A DNA stretch of 36,458 bases from Gammaproteobacteria bacterium. Its GTDB lineage: Bacteria; Pseudomonadota; Gammaproteobacteria; Pseudomonadales; Pseudomonadaceae. Within the stretch, counting starts at the first letter, position 1. The number at the start of each line of letters is the position of its first letter. The DNA is taken from the NCBI GenBank assembly GCA_903970465.1, contig CAJCIO010000051.1, positions 1 through 36,458 on the forward strand, written 5' to 3'. Both the position numbers and the translations under genes were made by a program. The notes below the pieces were generated by a model that was not told the origin of the DNA, ran no database searches, and saw nothing but the letters and a program-made list of their open reading frames with translations. Positions 16,028-24,885 of this stretch are shown here, one piece after another.

Positions 16028-17290
16028 TCAATCCACGACGTTCTTCTTCCACTCGCCGCCACCGGGCAGCAGCAGATTCAACGCAATCGCCACCACCGCG
16101 CACAGGGCGATGCCCTTGAGGCCAAAGTCGCCCGGGCCCGTGCCGGTACCCACCAGCACGCCGCCAATGCCGAACACCAGCGTGACCGAGACGATCACCA
16201 GATTGCATGCCTCGCCCAGGTCGATCTTGTGGCGGATCAGGGTGTTCATCCCCACGGCGGCGATCGAGCCGAACAAAAGGCACAGAATCCCGCCCATCAC
16301 CGGCACCGGAATGCTCTGCAGCAGCGCGCCGAACTTGCCGATGAACGCCAGGCTGATGGCGAACACCGCCGCCCAGGTCATGATCTTGGGGTTGTAGTTC
16401 TTGGTCAGCATCACCGCGCCGGTGACTTCCGCGTAGGTGGTGTTGGGCGGTCCACCGAAGAGTCCGGCGGCTGTGGTGGCGATGCCATCACCCAGCAACG
16501 TGCGGTGCAATCCCGGTTTTTTCAGATAGTCGCGGCCGGTCACGCTACCCACCGCGATCACCCCGCCGATGTGCTCGATGGCTGGCGCCAAGGCCACCGG
16601 CACGATGAACAGAATCGCCTGCCAGTTGAACGCTGGTGCGGTGAAGTGCGGTATCGCCAGCCAGGGTGCGGCGGCGATCTTCGCGGTGTCGACCACGTCA
16701 AACCAGAATGCCAGGGCAAAACCCACCAGCACGCCGGAGATGATCGGCACCAGGCGGAAGATGCCTTTGCCGAACACCGCCACCAGCAGTGTGGTCAGCA
16801 GCGCCGGCATGGAAATCAGCATGGCGGTGCTGTAGGGGATCAGTTCGCTGCCATCGCCGGCCTTGCCCATCGCCATGTTGGCGGCGATGGGGGCCATGGC
16901 CAGGCCAATGGAAATGATCACCGGGCCGATCACCACCGGCGGCAGCAGACGGTCGATGAAACCGGTGCCTTTGATTTTTACCGCCAGGCCCAGGAAGGTG
17001 TAGACAAAGCCTGCCGCCATCACCCCACCCATGGTCTCGGCCAGGCCGAACTGGCCCTTGGCAAGAATGATCGGGGTGATGAAGGCAAAGCTCGACGCCA
17101 GGAATACCGGCACCTGCCGCCCTGTGACTATCTGGAACAGCAGCGTGCCCAGGCCGGCGGTGAACAGCGCCACGTTGGGATCCAACCCGGTAATCAGCGG
17201 CATCAGCACCAGCGCGCCGAAGGCCACGAACAGCATCTGCGCGCCAGACAGAACCTGGCGCCACAGCGGGTCGTTGAACTCGTCCTGCAT
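16028..17290 (-). CDS. uraA: Uracil permease (NCS2 family)
   Basis: A 420-aa inner-membrane uracil:proton symporter of the NCS2 family with about 14 membrane segments. Recognisable blocks: the N-terminal GALVLMPLITGLDPNVALFTAG, the uracil-site AIEHIGGVIAVGSVTGRDY with the key Glu, and GLFGGPPNTTYAEVTGAVMLTK. The length equals the family norm. It starts two bases after the upp stop, so upp-uraA form one salvage operon, with uptake coupled to conversion to UMP. Confidence 0.95.
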   Translation of the reverse strand: MQDEFNDPLWRQVLSGAQMLFVAFGALVLMPLITGLDPNVALFTAGLGTLLFQIVTGRQVPVFLASSFAFITPIILAKGQFGLAETMGGVMAAGFVYTFLGLAVKIKGTGFIDRLLPPVVIGPVIISIGLAMAPIAANMAMGKAGDGSELIPYSTAMLISMPALLTTLLVAVFGKGIFRLVPIISGVLVGFALAFWFDVVDTAKIAAAPWLAIPHFTAPAFNWQAILFIVPVALAPAIEHIGGVIAVGSVTGRDYLKKPGLHRTLLGDGIATTAAGLFGGPPNTTYAEVTGAVMLTKNYNPKIMTWAAVFAISLAFIGKFGALLQSIPVPVMGGILCLLFGSIAAVGMNTLIRHKIDLGEACNLVIVSVTLVFGIGGVLVGTGTGPGDFGLKGIALCAVVAIALNLLLPGGGEWKKNVVD

Positions 17291-17292
17291 GT

Positions 17293-17931
17293 TTAGCCGT
17301 CCTTCTGCTTGGTGCCGAAAATCTTGTCGCCGGCATCGCCCAGGCCGGGGATGATATAGCCCTGCTCGTTGAGCCTCTCGTCGATCGAGGCGGTGTAGAT
17401 CTGTACGTCGGGGTGGGCTTTTTCCACTGCGGCGATGCCTTCTGGCGCTGCGACCAGAACCATGGCGCGAATGTCCTGGCAGCCGGCTTTCTTCAGCAGA
17501 TCGATGGTGGCGACCATGGAGCCACCGGTGGCCAGCATCGGGTCGATAATCATCGCCAGGCGCTCGTTGATCTCGGGCACCAGTTTTTCCAGATAGGTAT
17601 GGGCTTGGAGGGTCTGCTCGTTGCGGGCGATGCCCACGGCACTCACCTTGGCACCCGGGATCAGGCTGAGCACGCCGTCGAGCATGCCGATGCCGGCTCG
17701 CAGGATGGGCACTACGGTGATTTTCTTGCCGGCGATCTTCTCGACCTCGACGGTACCGGCCCAGCCTTCGATGTTGTAGGTTTCCAGGGGCAGGTCTTTG
17801 GTCGCTTCGTAGGTCAGCAGAGCGCCGACTTCCTGAGCGAGTTCGCGGAAATTCTTGGTGCTGATGTCGGCGCGGCGCATCAAGCCGATTTTGTGGCGGA
17901 TCAGCGGATGGCGGATTTCGCGAATGGACAT
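17293..17931 (-). CDS. upp: Uracil phosphoribosyltransferase
   Basis: A 212-aa enzyme converting uracil and PRPP into UMP in pyrimidine salvage. It starts [16 protein letters not shown], contains [14 protein letters not shown], the PRPP loop [13 protein letters not shown], and the C-terminal uracil-binding [21 protein letters not shown] lies upstream of the ATG at 17931. It is the first gene of the upp-uraA operon and diverges from hpt. Confidence 0.97.
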   Translation of the reverse strand: MSIREIRHPLIRHKIGLMRRADISTKNFRELAQEVGALLTYEATKDLPLETYNIEGWAGTVEVEKIAGKKITVVPILRAGIGMLDGVLSLIPGAKVSAVGIARNEQTLQAHTYLEKLVPEINERLAMIIDPMLATGGSMVATIDLLKKAGCQDIRAMVLVAAPEGIAAVEKAHPDVQIYTASIDERLNEQGYIIPGLGDAGDKIFGTKQKDG

Positions 17932-17967
17932 ATGAAAAACTCCCTGAACGGTCAGAAAAATGCGGGC

Positions 17968-17979
17968 TAGATTAATCTA
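17968..17979. promoter_or_regulatory. Palindrome TAGATTAATCTA in the upp/hpt divergent region
   Basis: A perfect 12-bp dyad, 36 bp upstream of upp and 114 bp upstream of hpt, in an AT-rich spot that may hold the upp -10 region (TAATCT or TAGATT). No convincing -35 accompanies it. Could be a regulator site for salvage genes. Confidence 0.3.
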
Positions 17980-18093
17980 TTCGACATCATGTGTCTGTGA
18001 GCACATAGGACGTTAGTCCAGAAAAGCTTGATCTGATCGAAGCGGGTGCGTACCTTTGCCCGCTTTTATTCCGCCACCCCCCAGGAGAGCGCC

Positions 18094-18651
18094 ATGTCCG
18101 CTGATCTCGAGCACATCCGTCAAGTCATGCGCGAGGCCGATTGCCTGTACAGCGAAGCCGAACTCGAGGCGGCCATCGCCCGTGTCGGCGCGCACATCTG
18201 CAGCGAACTGGCCGACACCAATCCGGTGGTGTTCTGCGTCATGAACGGCGGGTTGATTTTCGCCGGCAAGCTGCTGACCCATCTGAATTTCCCGCTGGAG
18301 GCTTCGTACCTGCACGCCACCCGCTATCGCAACGAGACGCGCGGTGGTGATCTGTTCTGGAAGGCCAAGCCGGAAATCTCGTTCATCGACCGCGATGTAC
18401 TGATCATCGATGACATCCTCGATGAAGGGCACACCCTCAGCGCCATCATCGATTTCTGCAAGCATGCCGGCGCCCGTGCGGTGCACACCGCCGTGCTGAT
18501 CGACAAACTGCACGATCGCAAGGCCAGCCCTGATCTCAAGGCGGATTACGTCGGCCTCACCTGCATCGATCGATTCATCTTCGGTTACGGCATGGATTAC
18601 AAGGGTTACTGGCGTAATGCAGCCGGTATTTACGCGGTGAAGGGTCTGTAA
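18094..18651 (+). CDS. hpt: Hypoxanthine-guanine phosphoribosyltransferase
   Basis: A 185-aa purine salvage enzyme making IMP or GMP from hypoxanthine or guanine plus PRPP. The PRPP-binding motif is VLIIDDILDEGHTL, with VVFCVMNGGLIFAG earlier and the base-contact region FIFGYGMDYKGYWRN near the C-terminus. The start at 18094 has AGGAGAG upstream; a longer in-frame reading lacks a site. Divergent from upp-uraA, so purine and pyrimidine salvage lie side by side. Confidence 0.96.
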   Translation: MSADLEHIRQVMREADCLYSEAELEAAIARVGAHICSELADTNPVVFCVMNGGLIFAGKLLTHLNFPLEASYLHATRYRNETRGGDLFWKAKPEISFIDRDVLIIDDILDEGHTLSAIIDFCKHAGARAVHTAVLIDKLHDRKASPDLKADYVGLTCIDRFIFGYGMDYKGYWRNAAGIYAVKGL

Positions 18652-18675
18652 ACCTGATTTGATCCGTGCACTGTG

Positions 18676-18697
18676 GCGAGGGCGCTTGCACCCTCGC
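18676..18697. repeat. Short REP-like hairpin after hpt
   Basis: GCGAGGG and CCCTCGC pair around CGCTTGCA, 24 bp after the hpt stop. No T-run follows. Related in sequence to the hairpin at 28545-28574. Confidence 0.65.
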
Positions 18698-18775
18698 TAC
18701 AGAGTCCCAAGTGGCAGCGCGGTATCCACTGCCATCACCGTGCTAAAGTGCAGGCCTGCCGATCTGGAGCCTGCC

Positions 18776-19249
18776 ATGCGCCTTGCCGTTACCGCCCTCG
18801 CTGTTCTCGTCAGCCTGCCCCTGGCTGCCGCCCCACTGCATTCCCAGTACTTGCCCCCTGATGACCTGTCGTTGCGTGAGGGCGAGCCCGAGCAACAGCA
18901 ATTATTGCAGGTCACTGAATATTCCATCGTCGCGGGCAACGAACGGCTGTCCAATCAGCAGCCGATCCCGGTCACGGCGCCGCTGTTTCTGCGCTTGAAG
19001 GGCAAATCCCTGACCAAGACGGCGACGCTCAATCAGGTGCTGATAACATTCGACGGCGAAAGCAAAAGCCTGAAAAAGCCGGCGTTCGACGACGACACCA
19101 AGACCCTCACCCTCAACTACCCGTTGTCGATGTACCGCAGCCTGGTCGACATGCTGCGCAATGAAACCGTTTATGTGCAGTTCCTCACCTACGCCAACGG
19201 CCACATCTGGGCCGACCTGCACACCATTGGCGGCCCACGCGCGCGTTGA
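18776..19249 (+). CDS. Hypothetical exported protein
   Basis: A 157-aa protein with a Sec signal peptide (MRLAVTALAVLVSLPLAAA, cleavage near AAA-PLHS). No lipobox Cys, so probably periplasmic. The mature part is short beta-strand-like sequence with no motif I recognise. GGAG lies before the ATG at 18776, which also gives the clean signal peptide; longer in-frame readings do not. A protein of this type sits between hpt and the PA4642-like gene in other pseudomonads, by memory. Confidence 0.85.
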   Translation: MRLAVTALAVLVSLPLAAAPLHSQYLPPDDLSLREGEPEQQQLLQVTEYSIVAGNERLSNQQPIPVTAPLFLRLKGKSLTKTATLNQVLITFDGESKSLKKPAFDDDTKTLTLNYPLSMYRSLVDMLRNETVYVQFLTYANGHIWADLHTIGGPRAR

Positions 19250-19318
19250 GTGTGGGACGCGGGCAGGTATAAACTGCGTGCCCCGTGAAATGACCGTGAC
19301 AGCAAGTTGGAGTCGGCA

Positions 19319-19606
19319 ATGCGTAAAGACAAGAAGCAACTGATTGGTGACGAGATTGGCGATGGGCAAATCAAGCTGTTTCTGGAGTTCGAACCCGTCG
19401 ATGCCACCTCGCCTTCGTTGCACAAGCTGATCAAGGCATACCGCGGCCTGCGGGTGGATGATTTCGAGCGTTTCCTGGTGTTTTTCCGCGAAGCCGGCCT
19501 TGACCTGGATGGCAAGGACGAGCACGGCCTTACCTTCATCGAGCTGATCAAGGATCAACGCAACGCGTCGGAATACATCGAGTTGATCGAAAAAGCCCGC
19601 GGCTGA
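19319..19606 (+). CDS. PA4642-like conserved small protein
   Basis: A 95-aa acidic/basic cytosolic protein (MRKDKKQLIGDEIGDGQIKL, then YRGLRVDDFERFLVFFREAG and GLTFIELIKDQRNASEYIEL). It is conserved in pseudomonads and named after PA4642; function unknown. TTGGAG precedes the ATG. Next to mqo, in convergent orientation, with a REP doublet between them. Confidence 0.87.
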   Translation: MRKDKKQLIGDEIGDGQIKLFLEFEPVDATSPSLHKLIKAYRGLRVDDFERFLVFFREAGLDLDGKDEHGLTFIELIKDQRNASEYIELIEKARG

Positions 19607-19635
19607 TCGAGCACAGATGGCGCTCTCACGATCTT

Positions 19636-19699
19636 CTTCGCGGGCAAGCCTTGCTCCCACAGGCTTGTGACACTGTGGGAGCAGAGCTTGCTCGCGAAG
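19636..19699. repeat. REP doublet between PA4642-like gene and mqo
   Basis: Arms CTTCGCGGGCAAGCCTTGCTC... and its near-complement ending GCTTGCTCGCGAAG flank a short loop. Lies in a convergent gap and may terminate both genes. Confidence 0.85.
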
Positions 19700-19734
19700 G
19701 GGCCGGTACTACCAGCCCATCAGCGTCGGCAGCG

Positions 19735-21249
19735 TTAGATCGATGAAACGACCGGCTCTGGCGTCGCCTCGACCAGCTCCAATCGCGCATTGCTCTGCGC
19801 ACTGACCCGGTTGTACAGCTCGGCATCGCTTTCAAGGGCCTTTTCCCGCGCCGGGAAGATTTCCTTGAGCTTGGCCGTCCAGGCTTCGGACCTGTACTGC
19901 TCGGGGAAGCAACGCTCGATCAGCTCCAGCATGATCGACACCGTGACAGATGCGCCCGGAGAGGCCCCCAGCAACGCAGCCAAGGTGCCATCGGCCGCCG
20001 ACACCAGCTCGGTACCGAACTGCAGCACGCCGCCCTTCTTGGCATCCTTCTTGATGATCTGCACGCGCTGACCGGCCACTTCCAGGCGCCAGTCTTCAGC
20101 CCGCGCGCCGGGGTAGAAGCGCCGCAGCGATTCCAGGCGTTGCTCCATGGACTGCATCACTTCGCTGATCAGGTACTTGGTCAGGTCCATGTTGTCGCGG
20201 GCCACGGCCAGCATCGGGCCGAGGTTGCCGGCACGTACCGACTTGGGCAGGTCGAGGAGCGAACCGTGCTTGAGGAACTTGGTGGTGAAGCCGGCGTAAG
20301 GCCCGAACAGCAGGGATTTCTTGCCATCGACCACACGGGTGTCCAGATGCGGCACCGACATCGGCGGCGAGCCCACCGCGGCCTGGCTGTAGACCTTGGC
20401 CTGATGCTGCTTGACGATTTCCGGGTTGTCGCAACGCAGCCACTGGCCGCTGACCGGGAAGCCGCCGAAGCCTTTGCCTTCTTCGATACCCGAAGCCTGC
20501 AGCAGCGGCAATGCCGCGCCACCAGCGCCCAGGAAGACAAAGCGTGCATCCAGCTGGCGGGTAGTGCCGCTGTTGACGTCCTTGATGTCGACGGTCCAGC
20601 CGCTGCCGTTACGACGCAGGCCGGTGACGCGCTTGGAGTACTTGACCTGGGCATCGGCCGCGCTGGCCAGGTGGCCGAGCAGCTTGTTGGTCAGGGCGCC
20701 GAAGTTGACGTCGGTGCCTTTTTCGACGCGGGTGGCGGCGATGTGCTGGTCAGCCGGGCGGCCGGGCATCATCAACGGCATCCACTCATTCATCAGTGTT
20801 TTGTCTTCGGTGTACACCATGCTGGCGAAGGCGTGATGCGGCTTGAGCGCCTCGAAGCGTTTTTTCAGGTAGGCCACGCCCTTGTCGCCTTCGACGTAGC
20901 TCAGGTGCGGGACAGGGCTGATGAACGACTTGGCAGAGCCGAAGGTGCTCTTTTGCGTGAGGTAGGCCCAGAACTGCTTGGACACCTCAAACTGGGTGTT
21001 GATGTGCACGGCTTTTTTGATGTCGATCGAACCGTCGGCAGCCTGCGGCGTGTAGTTCAGCTCGCACAGTCCCGCGTGGCCGGTACCGGCGTTGTTCCAG
21101 GGGTTGGAACTCTCGGCGGCTCCGGAATCCATCAGCTCGACGACTTCCAGTCGCAGGGTCGGATCAAGCTCTTTGAGCAGTACGGCCAGGGTGGCACTCA
21201 TGATGCCCGCGCCTACCAGTACTGCATCGACTGCTTCATTCTGCGCCAT
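19735..21249 (-). CDS. mqo: Malate:quinone oxidoreductase
   Basis: A 504-aa FAD enzyme at the inner face of the membrane that oxidises malate to oxaloacetate and passes electrons to quinone, replacing or adding to malate dehydrogenase. Visible: [19 protein letters not shown] (FAD site), [20 protein letters not shown], a second [15 protein letters not shown] block and [20 protein letters not shown] near the C-terminus. GGAGA sits seven bases before the ATG at 21249; a frame extension to 21330 lacks support. Pseudomonads often have more than one mqo copy. Confidence 0.96.
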   Translation of the reverse strand: MAQNEAVDAVLVGAGIMSATLAVLLKELDPTLRLEVVELMDSGAAESSNPWNNAGTGHAGLCELNYTPQAADGSIDIKKAVHINTQFEVSKQFWAYLTQKSTFGSAKSFISPVPHLSYVEGDKGVAYLKKRFEALKPHHAFASMVYTEDKTLMNEWMPLMMPGRPADQHIAATRVEKGTDVNFGALTNKLLGHLASAADAQVKYSKRVTGLRRNGSGWTVDIKDVNSGTTRQLDARFVFLGAGGAALPLLQASGIEEGKGFGGFPVSGQWLRCDNPEIVKQHQAKVYSQAAVGSPPMSVPHLDTRVVDGKKSLLFGPYAGFTTKFLKHGSLLDLPKSVRAGNLGPMLAVARDNMDLTKYLISEVMQSMEQRLESLRRFYPGARAEDWRLEVAGQRVQIIKKDAKKGGVLQFGTELVSAADGTLAALLGASPGASVTVSIMLELIERCFPEQYRSEAWTAKLKEIFPAREKALESDAELYNRVSAQSNARLELVEATPEPVVSSI

Positions 21250-21800
21250 TAACGCGTCTCCAAAATCTTCAGCACCAAATTGACAACATGGGATCCTGAT
21301 TCGGGACAGCCCATGTCCGATTCGTAGCAAAATCCTTGCAGCGTCGGCGGGCGTCTGCTGTCCGGCCAGAGTGAGTATGAACTCACGTCAGCGCGCGGCA
21401 GGCAATTCGACCATTGGTCGAGACGGCCGAAAACACTCGATGCGTCACTCTTGTTGTGAACAGGAGCTGCCTTGTCGGTTCATTTGGGCCTGTGCTTGCG
21501 ACTCGGGGCCGAGGCACGATGGACGGAGTAACGGTGCATTTGCTGATGCAATATTGTTCATTTTGCTCGCCACACTCTTGTGAAGTTGTGAAAACCCGTG
21601 TTTTTCACGCTCTTTTGGAGTCGTGAACCTCAAAAAAAGGTTCGCCGTGCAGCGTGTGGCGCACCCTGGGATCAAGGCAAGAGTACCGAACAGGCAGGCA
21701 CACTGTAATGCTTGACCCTTGTGGGCGGCTCTCTGTGGGCGGTGCGAGGGGGCAAATGCTGAGCATTGGCGGTGCTGCGAGGCCCGATCAGGAGACGTCC

Positions 21801-21823
21801 TTATAATCGGGGGGAGATTATAA
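21801..21823. promoter_or_regulatory. Dyad TTATAATC-N7-GATTATAA
   Basis: Perfect 8-bp inverted halves with a G-rich seven-base centre. Each half contains a TATAAT-like box, so it could hold back-to-back -10 elements or be an operator. 205 bp upstream of the YajG-type gene. Confidence 0.3.
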
Positions 21824-21988
21824 CGGCGAACGCGGCGCATTTGTCCTGATTTATGGACTTTTATTGCTTGGCCACATCAGGGGCCAGCGAGACCCACGGT
21901 GTGCGCGGGTTACAGCCCTATGACAGGAACCGCCAGCGGTAACCAGGGTCTAGGAATCGAGGCTGTACCGCGCGGCGGTCGCGCCCGC

Positions 21989-21994
21989 TATACT
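21989..21994 (+). promoter_or_regulatory. Candidate -10 box TATACT for the YajG-type gene
   Basis: TATACT preceded by GC and followed by a GC-rich discriminator, 33 bp before the ATG at 22028. The matching -35 is poor. Confidence 0.4.
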
Positions 21995-22027
21995 GCGGCG
22001 CTAGTGCCTAACCCTGGAGACTTGAGC

Positions 22028-22603
22028 ATGTTGCAACGCCTGTTGTTCGGTTTGATCGCAGTGACCACCCTGACCCTGGCCGGTTGTGCCAACAGCCCGC
22101 AGCAACTCAGCCCGCAACCTCGCGTAACCGCGCAACTGGCGGCGGTCGGTCATGGCCAGCCAGTGATGGTTCGCGTCGTCGATGGCCGAGCTTCGCCGAC
22201 CCTCGGCACTCGCGGCGGCCTTTACCCTGAAACCAGCGCCGTGACCGTAAACGCCAACGACATCGTGCCCAAGTTGCAGGCGCAAACCGAAGCCGCCGTG
22301 CGTTTGCTGGGCTTCACCCCGAGCAGCAGTGGCCCGGAGTTGACCGTTACCCTGACGGATCTCAAGTACCAGTCGCCTAAAGAGGGCATGTACGTGACCG
22401 AAGCCACCATCAGCGCCAATTTCCGCGCCGATGTGCGCAACTCGGGCGGCAGCTACAGCGGCCGTTACGCCGCGTCGTTGAACCAGCGTTTCGGCATGGC
22501 GCCCAATCAGGAAACCAACACCAAGCTGGTCGGCGATGTGTTGAGCGATGCCCTGACCCGCCTGTTCCAGGACCCGACCATCGGCCAGAAGCTGTCTCAG
22601 TAA
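22028..22603 (+). CDS. YajG family lipoprotein
   Basis: A 191-aa lipoprotein. The signal MLQRLLFGLIAVTTLTLAGC ends in a lipobox LAGC (Cys20); +2 is Ala, so outer-membrane sorting is expected. The mature part matches the YajG family (PRVTAQLAAVGHGQPVMVRV, then DRRxS-like RASPTLGTRGG and VTLTDLKYQSP). Function unknown. CTGGAGAC precedes the ATG. Monocistronic, with a strong terminator right after. Confidence 0.9.
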   Translation: MLQRLLFGLIAVTTLTLAGCANSPQQLSPQPRVTAQLAAVGHGQPVMVRVVDGRASPTLGTRGGLYPETSAVTVNANDIVPKLQAQTEAAVRLLGFTPSSSGPELTVTLTDLKYQSPKEGMYVTEATISANFRADVRNSGGSYSGRYAASLNQRFGMAPNQETNTKLVGDVLSDALTRLFQDPTIGQKLSQ

Positions 22604-22614
22604 GCGCCTGACGT

Positions 22615-22655
22615 AAAAAAGCCCACCGCCATCTCATCGATGGGGCGGGCTTTTT
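22615..22655 (+). terminator. Rho-independent terminator after the YajG-type gene
   Basis: An A-run, GCCCACCGCCATC, a short loop, GATGGGGCGGGC, then TTTTT. The A-run/T-run symmetry means it could also stop transcription from the other strand, that is of the small minus-strand gene ending at 22694. Confidence 0.9.
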
Positions 22656-22693
22656 AGTGGGCGCCTGTGGCCTCGCGGCAGCCCGTACAGGGC

Positions 22694-22900
22694 TCAGGCC
22701 GCCTCGACGGAGAAGTCCAGCAAGCTGATGCCGGTGCCCGCATCCAGCTCCGGCCAGTCCTCATGCTGATGGCCGCCCAAGGCGCAATAGACCAGCCAGT
22801 GGCGGTCTTGCACGTTGAAGGCGAGGGCATCGATCAGCGCTTCCTGCTCATCGCTGGGGGCGATCAGGTAGAGGCGATCCTGGTTCTGGGCGTGCAGCAT
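22694..22900 (-). CDS. Small conserved-looking hypothetical protein
   Basis: A 68-aa acidic protein (MLHAQNQDRLYLIAPSDEQE, ending LLDFSVEAA) that I do not recognise. GGAG lies eight bases upstream of the ATG at 22900. No signal peptide or membrane helix. It ends near a bidirectional terminator. The good ribosome site and protein-like composition support a real gene. Confidence 0.7.
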   Translation of the reverse strand: MLHAQNQDRLYLIAPSDEQEALIDALAFNVQDRHWLVYCALGGHQHEDWPELDAGTGISLLDFSVEAA

Positions 22901-23013
22901 GACAAGCTCCGTGGCAATCCGGTTCGATTCGGTGCAGCAGCATGGCTTGTTTGAATGACGAGCGTGTGACAGGGGGATTTAGCGGCGCGGTGATGTTTTG
23001 CGGTGATGCTGCT

Positions 23014-23085
23014 GGCCTCTTCGCGAGCAAGCCTTGCCCCCACAGGTGTACATATGTGGGAGCAAAGCTTGCTCGCGAAGAGGCC
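23014..23085. repeat. REP doublet between two minus-strand genes
   Basis: Arms GGCCTCTTCGCGAGCAAGC.. (from 23014) and ..GCTTGCTCGCGAAGAGGCC (to 23085) are near-perfect complements. It follows the stop of the acyltransferase by 18 bp. Confidence 0.87.
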
Positions 23086-23103
23086 CTTGAGGTTACCCTG
23101 GAA

Positions 23104-24270
23104 TCAAAGGGGAATACCCGCCTTGACCCGATACTGATTGCGCACCGGCGTGGCGTATTGCAGCACCAGGTAGGGCCGCTGCTCAACCGGGCAGGCGTCC
23201 AGGCGGCGCTGCCATTCGGCTTTGGCGCGCTCCAGTTCATCGGCAGGGAACAGCGTGCTGGCGGCAGGCACCTGCAGCGCCGGATCGGCGTCGGCCCACT
23301 GTGCGTAGGCCAGGTAGTGCACCGGGAACAACCGGTAACCGCCCAGGATCTGCCGATCGATCTCGACGGCCAACAGTTTGGTGTCCTCGAACGACTCGCT
23401 GATCGGCGCGGCGAAGTTCACGTGCACGCGGCCCTTGTAGCCAGTGATGCCCAGGGCAATGCTGACGTCATCCTCGCCCGGCGCCTTGATATAACTGCCA
23501 GTGGTGGCACGGATATACAACTCGCGGGCCTTGGCCTGGTCGCAAGGATCGTATTCGTAGCTGATCGACACAGGGGTCAGATTCAGCGACTGAATGACTT
23601 CACCGAACGGCTCTTCCTTGCGGCTCATGTGGAACATTTTCAGGATCGCCGATTCGGTACGGTCGTCCCCGTCCTTCGCGCGGCCTTCGGCCTGGGCGAT
23701 CCAGATCGAAGCGATGTCGGTGCGTATCGAGTGGTTGATGTACGCCGACAGCAACTGGTACGCCGCGAGTTTCTCGCGCCGGCCGATGATCGAGCGGTGC
23801 ACGATAAAGCTCTTGTTCAGGCGCATCAGATCGCTGACGAAAGGCTTTTGCAGGAGGTTGTCGCCAATTGCGATACGCGGGGTCGGCAAGCCGGCATGGT
23901 AAACGGCATAGTTGACGAAGGCCGGGTCCATGACGATGTCGCGGTGGTTGGCGAAAAACAGATAGGCGCTACCGGACTTGAACTGCTCGACGCCGGTGTA
24001 AGTCACACCGTCTGTGGCGCGATCGATGGTGTGGTCGACGTAGAACTCGACCTTGTCCTGCAAGGTGGCGACGCTGTCGATGCCGGCGAACTCACGGCGC
24101 AGCTTCTTGGCGATCATGGGCTTGAGCAACCAGCCCAGGGCACCGGCAAATTTAGGGAAACGGAAATGAACGAGGATATCGAGAAACGCCTGGTCACTGA
24201 GCAGACGCTTCAGAACAGCTGCGACTTCGCTATCGTCGTACGGTCGGATGGCATCGAATTCGCCCATCAT
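23104..24270 (-). CDS. PlsC-like glycerophosphate acyltransferase family protein
   Basis: A 388-aa acyltransferase-fold protein. The catalytic block is FFANHRDIVMDPAF (H109), followed by VHRSIIGRREKL and a WIAQAEGRAKDGDDRTE block that resembles motif III. In PlsC and PlsB the motif is HX4D; here the spacing is H109-X5-D115 (with D111 also present), as in the NHRDIV branch of the family. Likely an inner-membrane-associated enzyme for phospholipid or related acyl transfer. The ATG at 24270 is followed directly by a second ATG at 24267, which has better spacing from AAGAGAG, so either may be used. Confidence 0.85.
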   Translation of the reverse strand: MMGEFDAIRPYDDSEVAAVLKRLLSDQAFLDILVHFRFPKFAGALGWLLKPMIAKKLRREFAGIDSVATLQDKVEFYVDHTIDRATDGVTYTGVEQFKSGSAYLFFANHRDIVMDPAFVNYAVYHAGLPTPRIAIGDNLLQKPFVSDLMRLNKSFIVHRSIIGRREKLAAYQLLSAYINHSIRTDIASIWIAQAEGRAKDGDDRTESAILKMFHMSRKEEPFGEVIQSLNLTPVSISYEYDPCDQAKARELYIRATTGSYIKAPGEDDVSIALGITGYKGRVHVNFAAPISESFEDTKLLAVEIDRQILGGYRLFPVHYLAYAQWADADPALQVPAASTLFPADELERAKAEWQRRLDACPVEQRPYLVLQYATPVRNQYRVKAGIPL

Positions 24271-24396
24271 GCTCTCTTGTTGGAAACGGCTAATGTAATT
24301 AGGCAGGGCTCGAACACCGGGCGATACGCTCTCGGTGGCACGACTGACCCTGCAGCAGACCGCCGATTATACGCATAACTGATCAACGAGGCCCCG

Positions 24397-24579
24397 ATGC
24401 TCGAAACCCAACCCTATGATTGCCCTTATTGCGGCGAGCCGGCCGAGGCGGTACTGGACCTCTCCGGTGGCGACCAGCAGTACATCGAGGATTGCCCGGT
24501 GTGCTGCCGGCCGATCAATTTCGTCCTGCAGACCGATGGCCAGGAATGGCAACTCGACGTCTACAGCGAGAACGAGTGA
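24397..24579 (+). CDS. CPXCG motif cysteine-rich small protein
   Basis: A 60-aa protein with a CPYCG and a CPVCCRP motif, forming one zinc-ribbon-like knot (YDCPYCGEPAEAVLDLSGGD, then QQYIEDCPVCCRPINF). This is the CPXCG family of unknown function. GAGG precedes the ATG. The stop overlaps the next start by one base (TGATG). Confidence 0.92.
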   Translation: MLETQPYDCPYCGEPAEAVLDLSGGDQQYIEDCPVCCRPINFVLQTDGQEWQLDVYSENE

Positions 24580-24839
24580 TGCAGCGCATCTACGAACCCG
24601 CCAACCTGATTGAAGCCGAGATGCTCCTGTCGATGCTCGCCAGTGAGGGCATTACCGCCCACCTGGCCGGGCGTGATCTGGTGGGCGGCATGGGCGAGTT
24701 GCCCGCCATGGGCTTGCTGGGCATGATGGTCGACAATGACCAGGCCGACTACGCACGCCAACTCATCGCCGAGTACACTAGTGCCCTGCCGGTCCTGGGC
24801 GATGAGCCCGAGAACTACGCGGGCGAGCTGCTGTGTTGA
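24579..24839 (+). CDS. DUF2007 protein
   Basis: An 86-aa protein of the DUF2007 (putative signal-transducing) family: MQRIYEPANLIEAEMLLSML, then AHLAGRDLVGGMGELPAMG and VDNDQADYARQLI. These are small PII-like-fold proteins of unknown role. The start is set by the TGATG overlap with the CPXCG gene, implying coupled translation. Confidence 0.92.
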   Translation: MQRIYEPANLIEAEMLLSMLASEGITAHLAGRDLVGGMGELPAMGLLGMMVDNDQADYARQLIAEYTSALPVLGDEPENYAGELLC

Positions 24840-24885
24840 GCCTGCCTGTGCCGATGGCACCCTTTGCCAAGAGTTGTGTTTAGCC

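Larger units (their letters stand above)
21250..22027. other. 778-bp gene-free stretch between divergent mqo and the YajG-type gene
   Basis: No convincing gene is seen; short open frames around 21371-21626 lack ribosome sites and family-like sequence. It holds a GTGAGT/ACTCAC hairpin (21371-21386), a GTGAAAA/TTTTCAC hairpin (21588-21608), GAACCT/AGGTTC around an A-run (21627-21655 region), repeated GTGGGCGG words near 21721-21743, and the dyad at 21801-21823. Promoters for both flanking genes and possibly a small RNA could be here. Confidence 0.55.

Noticed and set aside
21371..21626. Short plus-strand open frames upstream of the YajG-type gene
   Set aside because: No ribosome sites, and the first begins inside a hairpin; composition is not protein-like.
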